NCBI RefSeq assembly: GCF_047308265.1
Contig: NZ_JBKQWY010000002.1
Location: 372,001-436,000 of the forward strand
Length of the DNA: 64,000 bases
Reading direction: 5' to 3'
DNA from: Maricaulis sp047308265
Lineage (GTDB): Bacteria > Pseudomonadota > Alphaproteobacteria > Caulobacterales > Maricaulaceae
The notes under the pieces were generated by a model that did not search any database, was not told the DNA's origin, and saw nothing but the letters and a program-made list of their open reading frames with translations. The translations under genes were made by a program, and so were the position numbers. Below are positions 50,932 through 59,651 of this stretch, piece after piece (position 1 is the stretch's first letter; each line of letters opens with the position of its first letter).

Positions 50932-52917
50932 CTAGGTTACGCCGAGAAATTCACTATCCTCCGCGTTGAGTGCGACTTGCGTTGTCGCGGTCTTCCCTTT
51001 GGTCATGCGCCAGGACCAGCAGTTTTCGATCTCGCGACCATCAAGGCTGGCTTCCATGACCTTGTCCGCTTTCAATCGACAGACGACGGCCGCCGATCCG
51101 GGCTCGCAGACAATCGACCGTGGAGAGTTGATGTCATCCTTCCAAAGCGCAACGGAATAGTCTGGTTGGAAGTCCTGTTTTTCGGACGAATCCGGATCAG
51201 CTTGCTCTGCCTCATGTTTTTTCCGGTAGTGCTCGGCCGACGCATTGACCAGCGCCTTTGACGTTAAAGTCAGGACAGTTGAGCCCGGATCATCTGAAAG
51301 GCCGGTGGAATATCGAGCGGGCCAACGAAAACTGAGCTGTGGTCCGTCCATCAAGAGAACGAAGACCAGGGACGGCCCCAGGGATTTGAGGACTTCATGG
51401 ACGGGTTCGCTGCGTGCCAGGTCTTCACAGATCAGTGTTGAAAACGCACTGCCTTCCCGAAACAGGTTCACGTGGAGTTCGCGTTCTTCAATCGGGATGT
51501 GTTCCCACCAGACAATGTCCGGATCCAGGACGCTGTCGAGACCATATCCTTCGATCTGAGACCGGTTGAGTTGCCAGCGATGATGTTTCGGGCGGCTGGT
51601 CGCAATAAAGCGTCGTTTCTCGTCCTCTGAGTCATCGTAGAAGTTCGACGTCAGGACAAAATTGCCATCAGGGTGTTTATGATAACAATTGCTGTTGGAT
51701 CCGCTGGTCAACAAGGACACGGACGGGTGGTTTTTGGCGATCATGCCCGAGATGGATTTGAACAAATCCCAGTTCAGGGCAAATTCCGGGAAGACAACGG
51801 CATGGATCTTTCCTGCATTATCCTCCGCTGTCTGTATCAAGCGGTCGATCGTCTCCACAAATCTCGGGTATGAGCTGGCCCTGGGCAGCCAGGTTTGGTC
51901 CAGATGGAACCATCCCCATTTGCGAGTGGATTTTGAGGTTTGATGCTGTGGCTGGAAGGCCTCGGCGTCGATCTTGAACGGATAGGGGATCAGGAGAACA
52001 TTGAAATCCTCTCTTATGGGGTCTCCCAGATCCCGGGCAGGCGGTCTCAACCAGTGCACGCGGATCTGGCCTTGGTTCGGCAAAAGCGACACATGATGGC
52101 TGAGTGCTCGCATGGTACAGCCCACGGCGGGGGTCTTGTTCTTGGGCTGGACACACGCCACATCCTGGCTCAGGCGGAGGGCCAGGGTCTTGAAGCGCGG
52201 CCGGATCGGCAGGTGTTCGTAGCTCTGGCCGGGGGAGGCTGTGTCTGGATCCACCGCGCGGTGTGGTGTGTCTGCGACGTGTGCGTTCTGTTTGAGCGAG
52301 GCCTGCCGGTCGCGTTCGAGGGTGGCTGAGTACATCTCGTCGAACCAACTGATATCCTTGTCGAGTTCGCCGCCTTCTGACTCACTGAAGCGCCCGATGC
52401 CCGCGCACGCCTGGTCGGCTACAATGGTCAACAGATAGACATTGATGCACCACTCGGGAATGGAATCGCCCGGTTTGAGGTCGAGATACAGAGTCTGCGC
52501 CCCATTGCGGGTGATTTCCTGCCACATCTCCTTGATGCGGGCAGGCGTTTCAACGAAGCCGTGAGTTCCGCTCTCGATCATTCTTCGAGAGGTGCGCCAC
52601 TCATCTCCGAGCTTGATGGCGTCGCGATAGCGATCTTCTGGCACGAAGTGAAAGCCCTCGCCGTCCGCCTCGCCATCAAGCCGGGGGCTGAAAAAGCGAT
52701 AGGCGCCTGACCAATGCAGGAGGAGGGCGCAAAAGCCGAAAACGTCCGGCGGGGAAGCGGGGCATGTCCAGCGGCGGCGATCATTTGCCATTTGTGTGCC
52801 ACGCGGGAAGGCGACCCGCAAAAGGTGACGTATGGACGCACGTTGATCCAGAGTTCCGCTGGTATGTACCGGATTGGAATTATTCTCTGAACTCTCGCCC
52901 CCCTCAGCGCTCGTCAT
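50932..52917 (-). CDS. Orphan nitrilase-fold protein with unrecognised N-terminal half
   Basis: A 661-residue protein without signal peptide or clear membrane helix. Residues about 300-660 show the nitrilase/carbon-nitrogen-hydrolase triad in order: Glu378 in VVFPEFALNWD, Lys444 in SRPKHHRWQLN and Cys497 in STLICEDLARS. This predicts an amidase, nitrilase or carbamoylase-type reaction. Residues 50-200 contain PPDVFGFCALLLHWSGAYRF and a helical region; 205-245 looks like a linker. No family was recognised there. Single gene, no operon partner on its strand. It sits between a cytochrome gene and an AT-richer gap near tRNA-Thr and may be horizontally acquired. An ATG at 52791 is an alternative start. 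Confidence 0.8.
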   Translation of the reverse strand: MTSAEGGESSENNSNPVHTSGTLDQRASIRHLLRVAFPRGTQMANDRRRWTCPASPPDVFGFCALLLHWSGAYRFFSPRLDGEADGEGFHFVPEDRYRDAIKLGDEWRTSRRMIESGTHGFVETPARIKEMWQEITRNGAQTLYLDLKPGDSIPEWCINVYLLTIVADQACAGIGRFSESEGGELDKDISWFDEMYSATLERDRQASLKQNAHVADTPHRAVDPDTASPGQSYEHLPIRPRFKTLALRLSQDVACVQPKNKTPAVGCTMRALSHHVSLLPNQGQIRVHWLRPPARDLGDPIREDFNVLLIPYPFKIDAEAFQPQHQTSKSTRKWGWFHLDQTWLPRASSYPRFVETIDRLIQTAEDNAGKIHAVVFPEFALNWDLFKSISGMIAKNHPSVSLLTSGSNSNCYHKHPDGNFVLTSNFYDDSEDEKRRFIATSRPKHHRWQLNRSQIEGYGLDSVLDPDIVWWEHIPIEERELHVNLFREGSAFSTLICEDLARSEPVHEVLKSLGPSLVFVLLMDGPQLSFRWPARYSTGLSDDPGSTVLTLTSKALVNASAEHYRKKHEAEQADPDSSEKQDFQPDYSVALWKDDINSPRSIVCEPGSAAVVCRLKADKVMEASLDGREIENCWSWRMTKGKTATTQVALNAEDSEFLGVT

Positions 52918-53177
52918 GCGTGTTCTGCCCCGTATATGCTGTGTTTTGAGAAGAATCTTGTTGCGACGAGCGTTAGCACTATGTTAAGAGTTAAGGCAAC
53001 GAAAAGTTGTGAAACTGCGGGGTTTCTTGCAGTTTGCGGCGTTCTTTTCTGTCTGTACGGGCGCTTTAGCAACGCTATCGTAAGGTTTTCAGACCAAAAA
53101 TAGTATATTTTTAAAACCAAGAAGAATCAATCTAAGCGGGAGTAAGGACGATCCCTGGCCCCGCGAAGCGAGACACG
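52918..53177. other. AT-richer intergenic segment with inverted repeat
   Basis: A 260-bp gap with A/T-rich stretches (AAAAATAGTATATTTTTAAAA near 53096) unusual for this window. AAACTGC and GCAGTTT near 53013-53036 form a seven-bp stem with a ten-base loop. It must hold promoters for the nitrilase-fold gene (left) and perhaps the small gene (right). No RNA family recognised. Confidence 0.45.
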
Positions 53178-53375
53178 ATGACAATCCTGACTGATGAGGC
53201 AACACACCGGGCGTATGCGCAAAAAGCAGAGCGGGCCAAACAGCGCCTGCACGCCCGATTTGAGGCCCCTGGCCGCACGGCGGAACAGATCGATACGATG
53301 ATCGAGACCTACACCCGCGCACTACTCGAAAATAATGGCTATTTCGATGATATTGAAGGCGGTGCCACGCGTTAG
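53178..53375 (+). CDS. Small charged helical protein
   Basis: A 65-residue protein, very rich in Ala, Arg, Glu and Thr, with a helical character (RAYAQKAERAKQRLHARFEA, AEQIDTMIETYTRALLENN). No family recognised. The ribosome site is weak. An intrinsic terminator about 90 bp downstream supports a real transcript. It could be a stand-alone gene or partner of the divergent nitrilase-fold gene. Confidence 0.55.
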   Translation: MTILTDEATHRAYAQKAERAKQRLHARFEAPGRTAEQIDTMIETYTRALLENNGYFDDIEGGATR

Positions 53376-53783
53376 TGATGATCGCTGACGGACACGGATC
53401 CAGGCTTGACCATTCCCGGCTCCATCCTTTCTGGCTTCAGCACTCCTTTAGGCTGTTCGAGACGCAACCCGGATCCATTGATCCGGGTTTTGTGTTTTCG
53501 GCCATGGCGCCCGATCTTGTGGATGTATGGAAGGGGCCGTTGAATGCGGCAGAACCTGCAAGCCGGTATTACAGAGAGCGCCGATTGATTGGACAGGATG
53601 TCGATTGGCATTGCTATTGATGCGACGCCTGAACGTGCGTCTGCCGACGGCGAAGGGGTGAGACAGGAGAAATCCATCAATATGTCCTCGGTCGCCTTTG
53701 AGAGATCAAGGAAAGTGAAATGACGGGATCAGACCAATATGATGCCGTGCTCGGGTCGAGCCGAGAGGGAATAAAAGAAAAAA
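53376..53783. other. Stretch between the small gene and tRNA-Thr
   Basis: Overlapping frames on both strands here are not supported: the plus frame from 53375 begins across the preceding stop and crosses a terminator. I looked for a second copy of the tRNA-Thr 3' end as a sign of integration and saw none. Confidence 0.45.
53466..53498 (+). terminator. Intrinsic terminator after the small helical protein gene
   Basis: AACCCGGAT and ATCCGGGTT arms around a four-base loop are followed by TTGTGTTTT. Confidence 0.88.
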
Positions 53784-53859
53784 TGGTGCCGGCTGAGGGA
53801 CTCGAACCCCCGACCCTCTGATTACAAATCAGATGCTCTACCAGCTGAGCTAAGCCGGC
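53784..53859 (-). tRNA. tRNA-Thr (anticodon TGT)
   Basis: On the minus strand a 76-nt cloverleaf: acceptor GCCGGCT with AGCCGGC, anticodon stem CTGAT/ATCAG with loop TTTGTAA (anticodon TGT), T-arm GGTTCGAGTCC, discriminator A and encoded CCA. Confidence 0.97.
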
Positions 53860-54064
53860 GCGCGGCGAACGCGCGAAGCCCTTGCAATACGCCGCTGCGC
53901 GAGAAAGCTCAAGCGCCCGCTGCGGCCCGAATGCAGACGGGGTGAATTCGGTCGGTAAATGGGCCCAGTCAGCAACGTTCAAAGGAAATTCACTTTTTTG
54001 GATGCAAGTCTCAGTGTACCGCAACTAATCCGGCTAGATAGCGTTAAACAAGGCAGGTTTGTCG

Positions 54065-55327
54065 ATGGAACCCGAGACTGGCTCGCCGGCGCGCACCGCT
54101 GATCTGCATCGCGTCATCGGACCGGTGGGGCTCACGCTCTATGGTGTGGGTGTCACGCTGGGCGCGGGTATTTATGCGCTGATCGGCGAGATGGCCGGAG
54201 TGGCGGGCATGCATGTGCCGCTGGCCTTCCTCTTTGCTGGATTTCTCGCCGGTTTGACCGGTTTATCCTATGCCGAACTGGGGTCGCGCTATCCTGAAAG
54301 TGCGGGTGAGGCCGTTTATGTCCAGCAGGGTTTTCGGCTGAAACATCTCACATCGGTGGCCGGATATGGGGTGGCCCTGTCGGGCTGTATCTCTGCTGCG
54401 GTCGTGCTGCACGGTTTTGCTGGATATCTGCACGATTATGTCGACCTGCCCGATATTGCCGTCATGGCCATGGTTCTGGTGGCACTGACAGGTGTCGCGC
54501 TGTGGGGCGTGAGAGAATCCGTGTGGCTGGCCGCTCTGATTACGCTAGCAGAAGGTTTCGGGCTGGTTTTGATCCTGGGCGTGGCCGCGCCGGATGCACT
54601 GGCCTATGAAGCGCCGCCCTTTGCCGCCCGCAATGACGGTCTGGCCGCCTGGCCCTGGGCCGGTTTGCTGGCTGCGAGTGTGATGGCGTTTTTTGCCTTT
54701 ATCGGCTTCGAAGACATTGTGAACCTGGCCGAGGAGGTTAAGGATCCCCAGCGAAGCCTCCCGATAGCCATTCTTGCGACACTGGGGATCTCGGCTGTGT
54801 TCTACATGGCGGTCTCCTGGGTGGCGGTCCGGGTGGTGTCTCCCCAGGAACTGGCTGAGTCATCGGGGCCGCTGGTGACGGTGTTTCAGGCCGCGACCGG
54901 CCGGCCGGGCCATATTCTGGCGGCCATTGCCCTTGTCGCGATGATCAATGGTGCCCTTGTGCAGGTGCTGATGGCCTCGCGCGTACTTTATGGTCTGGGC
55001 AAGCGCGGGCTGGGTCCGGCCTGGCTTGCCTTTGTCAGCCCGTCGCGCAAGACCCCGCTCTGGTCCACCCTGATTGTCGCGGGCTTGGTGTTTGTGCTCA
55101 GCCTGTCAGGTGTGCTCGGTGGTCTGGCCATTGCGGCCTCGGCCGTCACCCTGATTGTGTTCGCGCTCGTCAATGCAGCCCTTCTCGCGGTGCGACGCCG
55201 GGAGGCGCGGCTGGACGAGGCGCCGTTTACGGCTCCCCACTTCCGGGCCCCGCTCTGGGCGCCTGTGGTCGCCCTGCTTGTCAGCGTGTTTGTTGTAGTG
55301 GTCGTGGCCGTGACGACGGTTTTCTGA
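54065..55327 (+). CDS. APC-superfamily amino acid permease
   Basis: A 420-residue inner-membrane protein with about 12 hydrophobic helices. The first helix has GVGVTLGAGIYALIGEMAG, the unwound substrate-binding region of APC carriers, and helix 6 has FFAFIGFEDIVNLAEEVKDPQRSLP, the family signature. It probably imports or exchanges amino acids; specificity is unknown. The ATG at 54065 is used; a TTG at 54059 is also in frame. It is not clearly linked to its neighbours. Confidence 0.93.
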   Translation: MEPETGSPARTADLHRVIGPVGLTLYGVGVTLGAGIYALIGEMAGVAGMHVPLAFLFAGFLAGLTGLSYAELGSRYPESAGEAVYVQQGFRLKHLTSVAGYGVALSGCISAAVVLHGFAGYLHDYVDLPDIAVMAMVLVALTGVALWGVRESVWLAALITLAEGFGLVLILGVAAPDALAYEAPPFAARNDGLAAWPWAGLLAASVMAFFAFIGFEDIVNLAEEVKDPQRSLPIAILATLGISAVFYMAVSWVAVRVVSPQELAESSGPLVTVFQAATGRPGHILAAIALVAMINGALVQVLMASRVLYGLGKRGLGPAWLAFVSPSRKTPLWSTLIVAGLVFVLSLSGVLGGLAIAASAVTLIVFALVNAALLAVRRREARLDEAPFTAPHFRAPLWAPVVALLVSVFVVVVVAVTTVF

Positions 55328-55375
55328 GGCCGGGCCCTAGTGTTTCCCGTTCTGGGGCGACGGCGCGCGTAGGGG

Positions 55376-56011
55376 TCAACGCGCTTCGTTCAGAACCATC
55401 ACCAGGCGGGCGCGGGGTTGACCCGTGCCGGTGCCGTCGGACAATGGCGGCGACCGGTGCAGTACGGTTCCGCGCAGACCGTCGGGCCAGAGCTTGCCTT
55501 TAAGAACAACCGGATGCCCTGTCGGTACAGGGTCGATGACCTGGGCTTCGTCAGCCGTCTCGCCTAGTGCCAATTCCGTGCCCGGCCCGGCATAGGTACA
55601 GATCAATCGCGCTCCGACATGATCGCGATGAAAGCGCCGACATGCATCATCGCGGATGATTTCGAGCCTCAGATGCAGGTGGTGCCAATCGGTAAACTTC
55701 GCATAGGCGCGGGCGAGCGTGGTGATATCCGATTGTAGCCACGCACGGGCCGACGGTGTCGGCCAGTTCCAGTCTGTCAAAATCTCCATCACCCCGGCGC
55801 CGACATGATCAACTGGTGTGGTGATACGCAGATTGTCGAGAGGGCGTGCGGGAACGTCGTTGAGTGCAGCGGCAACGCCCGACGGCACAGTACGATCCCA
55901 GACCAGGGCCTCACACGCCGGGTCACGCAGGTGATCCATGGCGTCGAGATGTGAGACCCTGGCAACGGGATGACCATGGGTGTCAGGTCTGGGCGCGGCC
56001 GCAGCCGACAT
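55376..56011 (-). CDS. DUF1826 protein, zinc-regulon partner
   Basis: A 211-residue cytosolic protein of the DUF1826 family, which commonly sits beside a CobW GTPase under Zur control. Recognisable parts: AWLQSDITTLARAYAKF, LEIIRDDACRRFHRDHVGARLICTYAGPG (cited by DDACRRFHRDH and RLICTYAGPG), GHPVVLKG and VLHRSPP. The Cys/His-containing motif could bind metal. It overlaps the upstream CobW stop by one base, so translation is coupled. Function is unknown. Confidence 0.92.
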   Translation of the reverse strand: MSAAAAPRPDTHGHPVARVSHLDAMDHLRDPACEALVWDRTVPSGVAAALNDVPARPLDNLRITTPVDHVGAGVMEILTDWNWPTPSARAWLQSDITTLARAYAKFTDWHHLHLRLEIIRDDACRRFHRDHVGARLICTYAGPGTELALGETADEAQVIDPVPTGHPVVLKGKLWPDGLRGTVLHRSPPLSDGTGTGQPRARLVMVLNEAR

Positions 56012-57240
56012 TACTGAGCAGCCTCATCGGCTCGACGCCAGAGCGGGAAAGGGTCGGGCAGGCGTGGCGGGTTTTGCGGAGAATACAGCGTGGCTTCCGG
56101 TAGAAGAGCCGCATCGAGCCGGGCTTTCAGGTCGAGCCAGTCGATGTCAGAACCGATAAACACAATCTCCTGACGCCGATCGCCGAACGGCTCCTGCCAA
56201 TTCTCTTTGAGATAGGCTTCGATCTCCACGCCCTGCGGCCAGCGCTCTTGCGGGACGGATGCCCACCAGGTGCCCAGGGGGGTGATGGAGGAGAGGGCGC
56301 CGGCCATCGAGAACTCAGCGACCCATTCCGGGCGCGTGGCGATCCAGAAATGCCCTTTCGCCCGGATAACGCCCGGCAGGGGGCCATTGAGGACGTCATT
56401 AATGGCCTGGGGATCAAACGGACGGCGGGCACGGTAGACATGGGAGGTGACACCATATTCTTCGGTTTCCGGCGTATGGTCCGCATATCCATAAAGTTCC
56501 TTGGCCCACATCGGATGTTCATGGGCCTTCTCGAAGTCGAAGAGACCGGTATCCAGGATGTCATCAGCTGGGACGTCGGAATAATTCGCCTCGATAATGC
56601 GGACATCGGCATTGAGCGCACGGATAATTTTGCGGGCGGCATCGACCTGGTCCGGGCGGGCGTCATCCACCTTGTTCAGCACAACAATGTCGGCAAATTC
56701 GATCTGGTCGGTCAGCAGATCGACCAGCGTGCGCTCATCCTCTTCGCCCAGGCTCTCGCCACGATCCTTGAGGAAGTCATGGCTGGAGAAGTCCTTCAGC
56801 AGGTTCACGGCATCGACCACGGTGACCATGGTGTCGATCCGCGCCACATCGGCCAGGCTCTCACCGTCCTCATCGCGAAAATCGAAGGTCGCGGCAACGG
56901 GCAGGGGTTCGGAAATCCCGGTCGATTCAATCAGCAGATAGTCAAATCGGCCTTCGCGGGCGAGGCGGCGCACCTCGTCGAGCAGATCATCGCGCAAGGT
57001 ACAGCAGATACAGCCATTGGACATTTCCACGAGGGTCTCGTCGGTCCGGCTGAGCTCGGTGCCGGAGCGGACAAGGTCGGCATCAATGTTCACCTCTGAC
57101 ATGTCATTGACGATCACGGCGACACGTCGTCCGTCGCGATTGTTCAGGACCCGGTTCAGCAGAGTGGTTTTGCCGGCCCCCAAAAAACCGGAAAGCACGG
57201 TGACGGGCAGGCGAGGATCCTGTTGGGCAATAGCGGACAT
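56011..57240 (-). CDS. CobW-family GTPase, putative zinc chaperone (ZigA/YciC type)
   Basis: A 409-residue GTPase. Walker A is LSGFLGAGKTTLLN, followed by the CxCC metal motif NGCICCTLRDD (near residue 75), IESTGISEPLPV and the guanine-specificity motif VLNKVDD. The C-terminal CobW domain holds YRARRPFDP and GHFWIATR. Such proteins deliver zinc to client enzymes under starvation. A Zur-like palindrome lies 26 bp upstream of the ATG, and the DUF1826 gene follows, so the pair forms a zinc-responsive operon. Confidence 0.94.
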   Translation of the reverse strand: MSAIAQQDPRLPVTVLSGFLGAGKTTLLNRVLNNRDGRRVAVIVNDMSEVNIDADLVRSGTELSRTDETLVEMSNGCICCTLRDDLLDEVRRLAREGRFDYLLIESTGISEPLPVAATFDFRDEDGESLADVARIDTMVTVVDAVNLLKDFSSHDFLKDRGESLGEEDERTLVDLLTDQIEFADIVVLNKVDDARPDQVDAARKIIRALNADVRIIEANYSDVPADDILDTGLFDFEKAHEHPMWAKELYGYADHTPETEEYGVTSHVYRARRPFDPQAINDVLNGPLPGVIRAKGHFWIATRPEWVAEFSMAGALSSITPLGTWWASVPQERWPQGVEIEAYLKENWQEPFGDRRQEIVFIGSDIDWLDLKARLDAALLPEATLYSPQNPPRLPDPFPLWRRADEAAQ

Positions 57241-57266
57241 GGGAGCTCCAGAGTGTCAGGCGACTA

Positions 57267-57279
57267 GTTACGATATAAC
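57267..57279 (-). promoter_or_regulatory. Zur-like operator upstream of the CobW gene
   Basis: On the minus strand GTTATATCGTAAC, an imperfect palindrome close to the alphaproteobacterial Zur consensus (GTTATA..TATAAC type). It lies 26 bp before the CobW start, over the likely promoter. Confidence 0.65.
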
Positions 57280-57349
57280 ATAATCTGCCCTTGCCGCAGG
57301 TTCAATCATCCACGCTGGAAGCGAGCGGGACCGTGCGCAGTCGTGCGGA

Positions 57350-57784
57350 CTAGTCTCGTGTCAGCACATTGCGCATCAAGACATGGATGGCGGCCATGAT
57401 CGGAAAGCCGACGACCTGATAGCCCGCATCAATGAAAAAGAGCGGCAGGGGCGTCATGGCATAGACCGGATTGTAGAACTGGGTCAGCACGACAAAGCCG
57501 AAACACAGGATCAGCGACCATTGCAGGGCGGCGGCCATGGACGTGGCACCGACCTTGTTCAGCACAAAGCCCAAAAACCCGGCGGAGAGGATTGAGACCA
57601 GAAAGCCCAGACTCATCGAAATGGCGACATTGGCTTCACCCGCCGCAATCTGTTCCGGAGTAAAGGCGTGCAGCGCAGACCAGGCCTGCTGGAAGATTGC
57701 GCCGAACCACACAGCGCCCAGCATGAACAAGGCCAGTCCGGCGACCAGGGTCGCGATGATATTCACTCCGAATATGCGTGGCAT
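57350..57784 (-). CDS. DUF1761-like membrane protein
   Basis: A 144-residue protein with four hydrophobic helices (IIATLVAGLALFMLGAVWFG, SLGFLVSILSAGFLGFVL, LQWSLILCFGFVVLTQF, AGYQVVGFPIMAAIHVL). It resembles DUF1761 family membrane proteins of unknown function. The ATG ending at 57784 was chosen for GAGGAAAC upstream; a longer frame is less likely. Confidence 0.8.
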   Translation of the reverse strand: MPRIFGVNIIATLVAGLALFMLGAVWFGAIFQQAWSALHAFTPEQIAAGEANVAISMSLGFLVSILSAGFLGFVLNKVGATSMAAALQWSLILCFGFVVLTQFYNPVYAMTPLPLFFIDAGYQVVGFPIMAAIHVLMRNVLTRD

Positions 57785-57929
57785 AAGCTGTTTCCTCTCT
57801 GCGTGCGGACGGTTATGTCTTCGCCAGACCTTTAGTGATCCGCGGTTCACGAGCGCAGGCACTCGCCCCTCAGGCGAAGCATGCTACACGCTTTGGCGGA
57901 AAACGCACTTTGAAAGAAGACTGACCGAT

Positions 57930-59642
57930 ATGGCTCGTATCCTCATCACCAGCGCTCTGCCCTACATCAATGGCGTCAAACATCTCGGCAATCTGGCCGG
58001 TTCCATGCTGCCCGCCGATGTCTATGCCCGGTTCCAGCGTCTGATGGGGCATGAGGTATTGTATGTATGTGCCACGGATGAACACGGCACTCCGGCCGAG
58101 CTGGCGGCAGCGGATGCGGGCATGGATGTCCGGGCCTATTGTGACGCGCAACACGAGATCCAGAAAACCGCCGGGGCGGGGTTTGGGCTCTCCTATGACG
58201 TGTTTGGGCGGACGTCGAATGCGCCCAATATCGAACTGACCCAGCATTTCGCAAGCGTGCTGGAAGAGAAGGGGTTGATTGAGGAACGGGTGGAACATCA
58301 GGTTTTCTCGATCGATGATGATCGCTTCTTGCCGGATCGGTATGTCGAGGGCACGTGTCCGCATTGCGGGTTCGAGCGTGCCCGTGGTGATCAATGCGAT
58401 AACTGCGGACGTTTGCTGGAGCCGACCGATCTCAAGGAGCCCTATTCCAAGATTTCCGGTTCGAAAAATCTTGAAGTTCGTGAGACCAAACACCTACACC
58501 TGCTCCAGACCAAGGTGGAAGAGGACATCCGGGCCTGGGTGGACGCCTCGACCGAATGGCCCGTTCTGGCCAAATCCATCGCTTACAAATGGCTGGACGA
58601 AGGTCTGCGCGATCGCTCAATCACCCGCGACCTGAAATGGGGCGTGCCGGTGACACAGGGCGACGCGCCTCGGGACGGCTTTGAGAACAAGGTTTTCTAT
58701 GTCTGGTTTGATGCACCGATCGGATATATCGGTGCCACGCGTGAATGGGCTACGGCCACCGGCGGTGACTGGGAGCGTTGGTGGGATACCGACAAGGGCG
58801 CGCAGGACGTGACCTATGTCCAGTTTATGGGCAAGGACAATGTCGCGTTCCATACCGTTTCGTTCCCGGCCACGATTATCGGTTCTGGCGAGAGCTGGAA
58901 AAAGGTCGACAAGCTCAAGGCCTTCAACTGGCTGACCTGGTATGGCGGCAAATTCTCCACCTCGGAGAAGCGCGGTGTCTTCATGGACCAGGCACTCGAC
59001 CTGCTGCCGGGCGATTATTGGCGCTGGTATCTCACGGCCAATGCACCTGAGGGCTCGGATGCCCAGTTCACCTGGGAACATTTCCAGGGCGTGATCAATT
59101 CGGACCTGGCCAATGTGCTGGGCAATTTCGTCAATCGCATCACCAAATACGCCAATTCCAAGTTCGATGGCCAGGTGCCCGCGACGGGCGAAGCCGGAGC
59201 AGATGAGGCCTGGATCGCGGCCGAGCTGGAGGCGCGCCTGCCCGCCATCAAGGCCAATCTGGAAGCGATGGAGTTTCGCAAGGCAGCGGCTGATGTGCGT
59301 GCGGTCTGGGCCGCGGGCAATGAATATCTCACACGGGCCGAACCCTGGGTGAAATACAAGAGCGATGTCGACGCGGCGGCCGTGGGCGTTCGCACGGGTC
59401 TCAATCTGGTGGCCCTGTTTGGTATTTTGGCCCAGCCTTTCATTCCCGACACGGCGGACACCATTCTCGACGCCCTCAATATTCCTGATGACAAGCGCAG
59501 TTGGGATTTCGGTGAGAATGCGGCTGATCTGCTCGACGCCTTGCCGCACGGTCATGCCGTCACACCGCCGGCCATGTTGTTCAAGAAGATCGAAGATGCC
59601 GATCTGGAGGCCTGGGCGGAACGCTTTGGTGGCAGCGCCTGA
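57930..59642 (+). CDS. metG: Methionyl-tRNA synthetase
   Basis: A 570-residue class I aminoacyl-tRNA synthetase that charges tRNA-Met. The HIGH-type motif is PYINGVKHLGN, the zinc knuckle CPHCGFERARGDQCDNCGR (four Cys), and the KMSKS loop reads KFSTSEKRGVF, a known variant form. WFDAPIGYI and VQFMGKDNVAFH are typical. The C-terminal tRNA-binding (EMAP) domain is absent. The start is an ATG at 57930; the long frame beginning at 57537 overlaps the divergent membrane gene and is not used. Confidence 0.97.
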   Translation: MARILITSALPYINGVKHLGNLAGSMLPADVYARFQRLMGHEVLYVCATDEHGTPAELAAADAGMDVRAYCDAQHEIQKTAGAGFGLSYDVFGRTSNAPNIELTQHFASVLEEKGLIEERVEHQVFSIDDDRFLPDRYVEGTCPHCGFERARGDQCDNCGRLLEPTDLKEPYSKISGSKNLEVRETKHLHLLQTKVEEDIRAWVDASTEWPVLAKSIAYKWLDEGLRDRSITRDLKWGVPVTQGDAPRDGFENKVFYVWFDAPIGYIGATREWATATGGDWERWWDTDKGAQDVTYVQFMGKDNVAFHTVSFPATIIGSGESWKKVDKLKAFNWLTWYGGKFSTSEKRGVFMDQALDLLPGDYWRWYLTANAPEGSDAQFTWEHFQGVINSDLANVLGNFVNRITKYANSKFDGQVPATGEAGADEAWIAAELEARLPAIKANLEAMEFRKAAADVRAVWAAGNEYLTRAEPWVKYKSDVDAAAVGVRTGLNLVALFGILAQPFIPDTADTILDALNIPDDKRSWDFGENAADLLDALPHGHAVTPPAMLFKKIEDADLEAWAERFGGSA

Positions 59643-59651
59643 GGACGGGCG

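Noticed and set aside
53375..53620. 81-codon plus-strand frame after the small charged protein
   Set aside because: It starts across the preceding stop and runs through a strong intrinsic terminator.
53376..53859. tRNA-Thr as an integration site for the nitrilase-fold locus
   Set aside because: No repeated copy of the tRNA 3' end and no integrase gene were found in the surrounding DNA.
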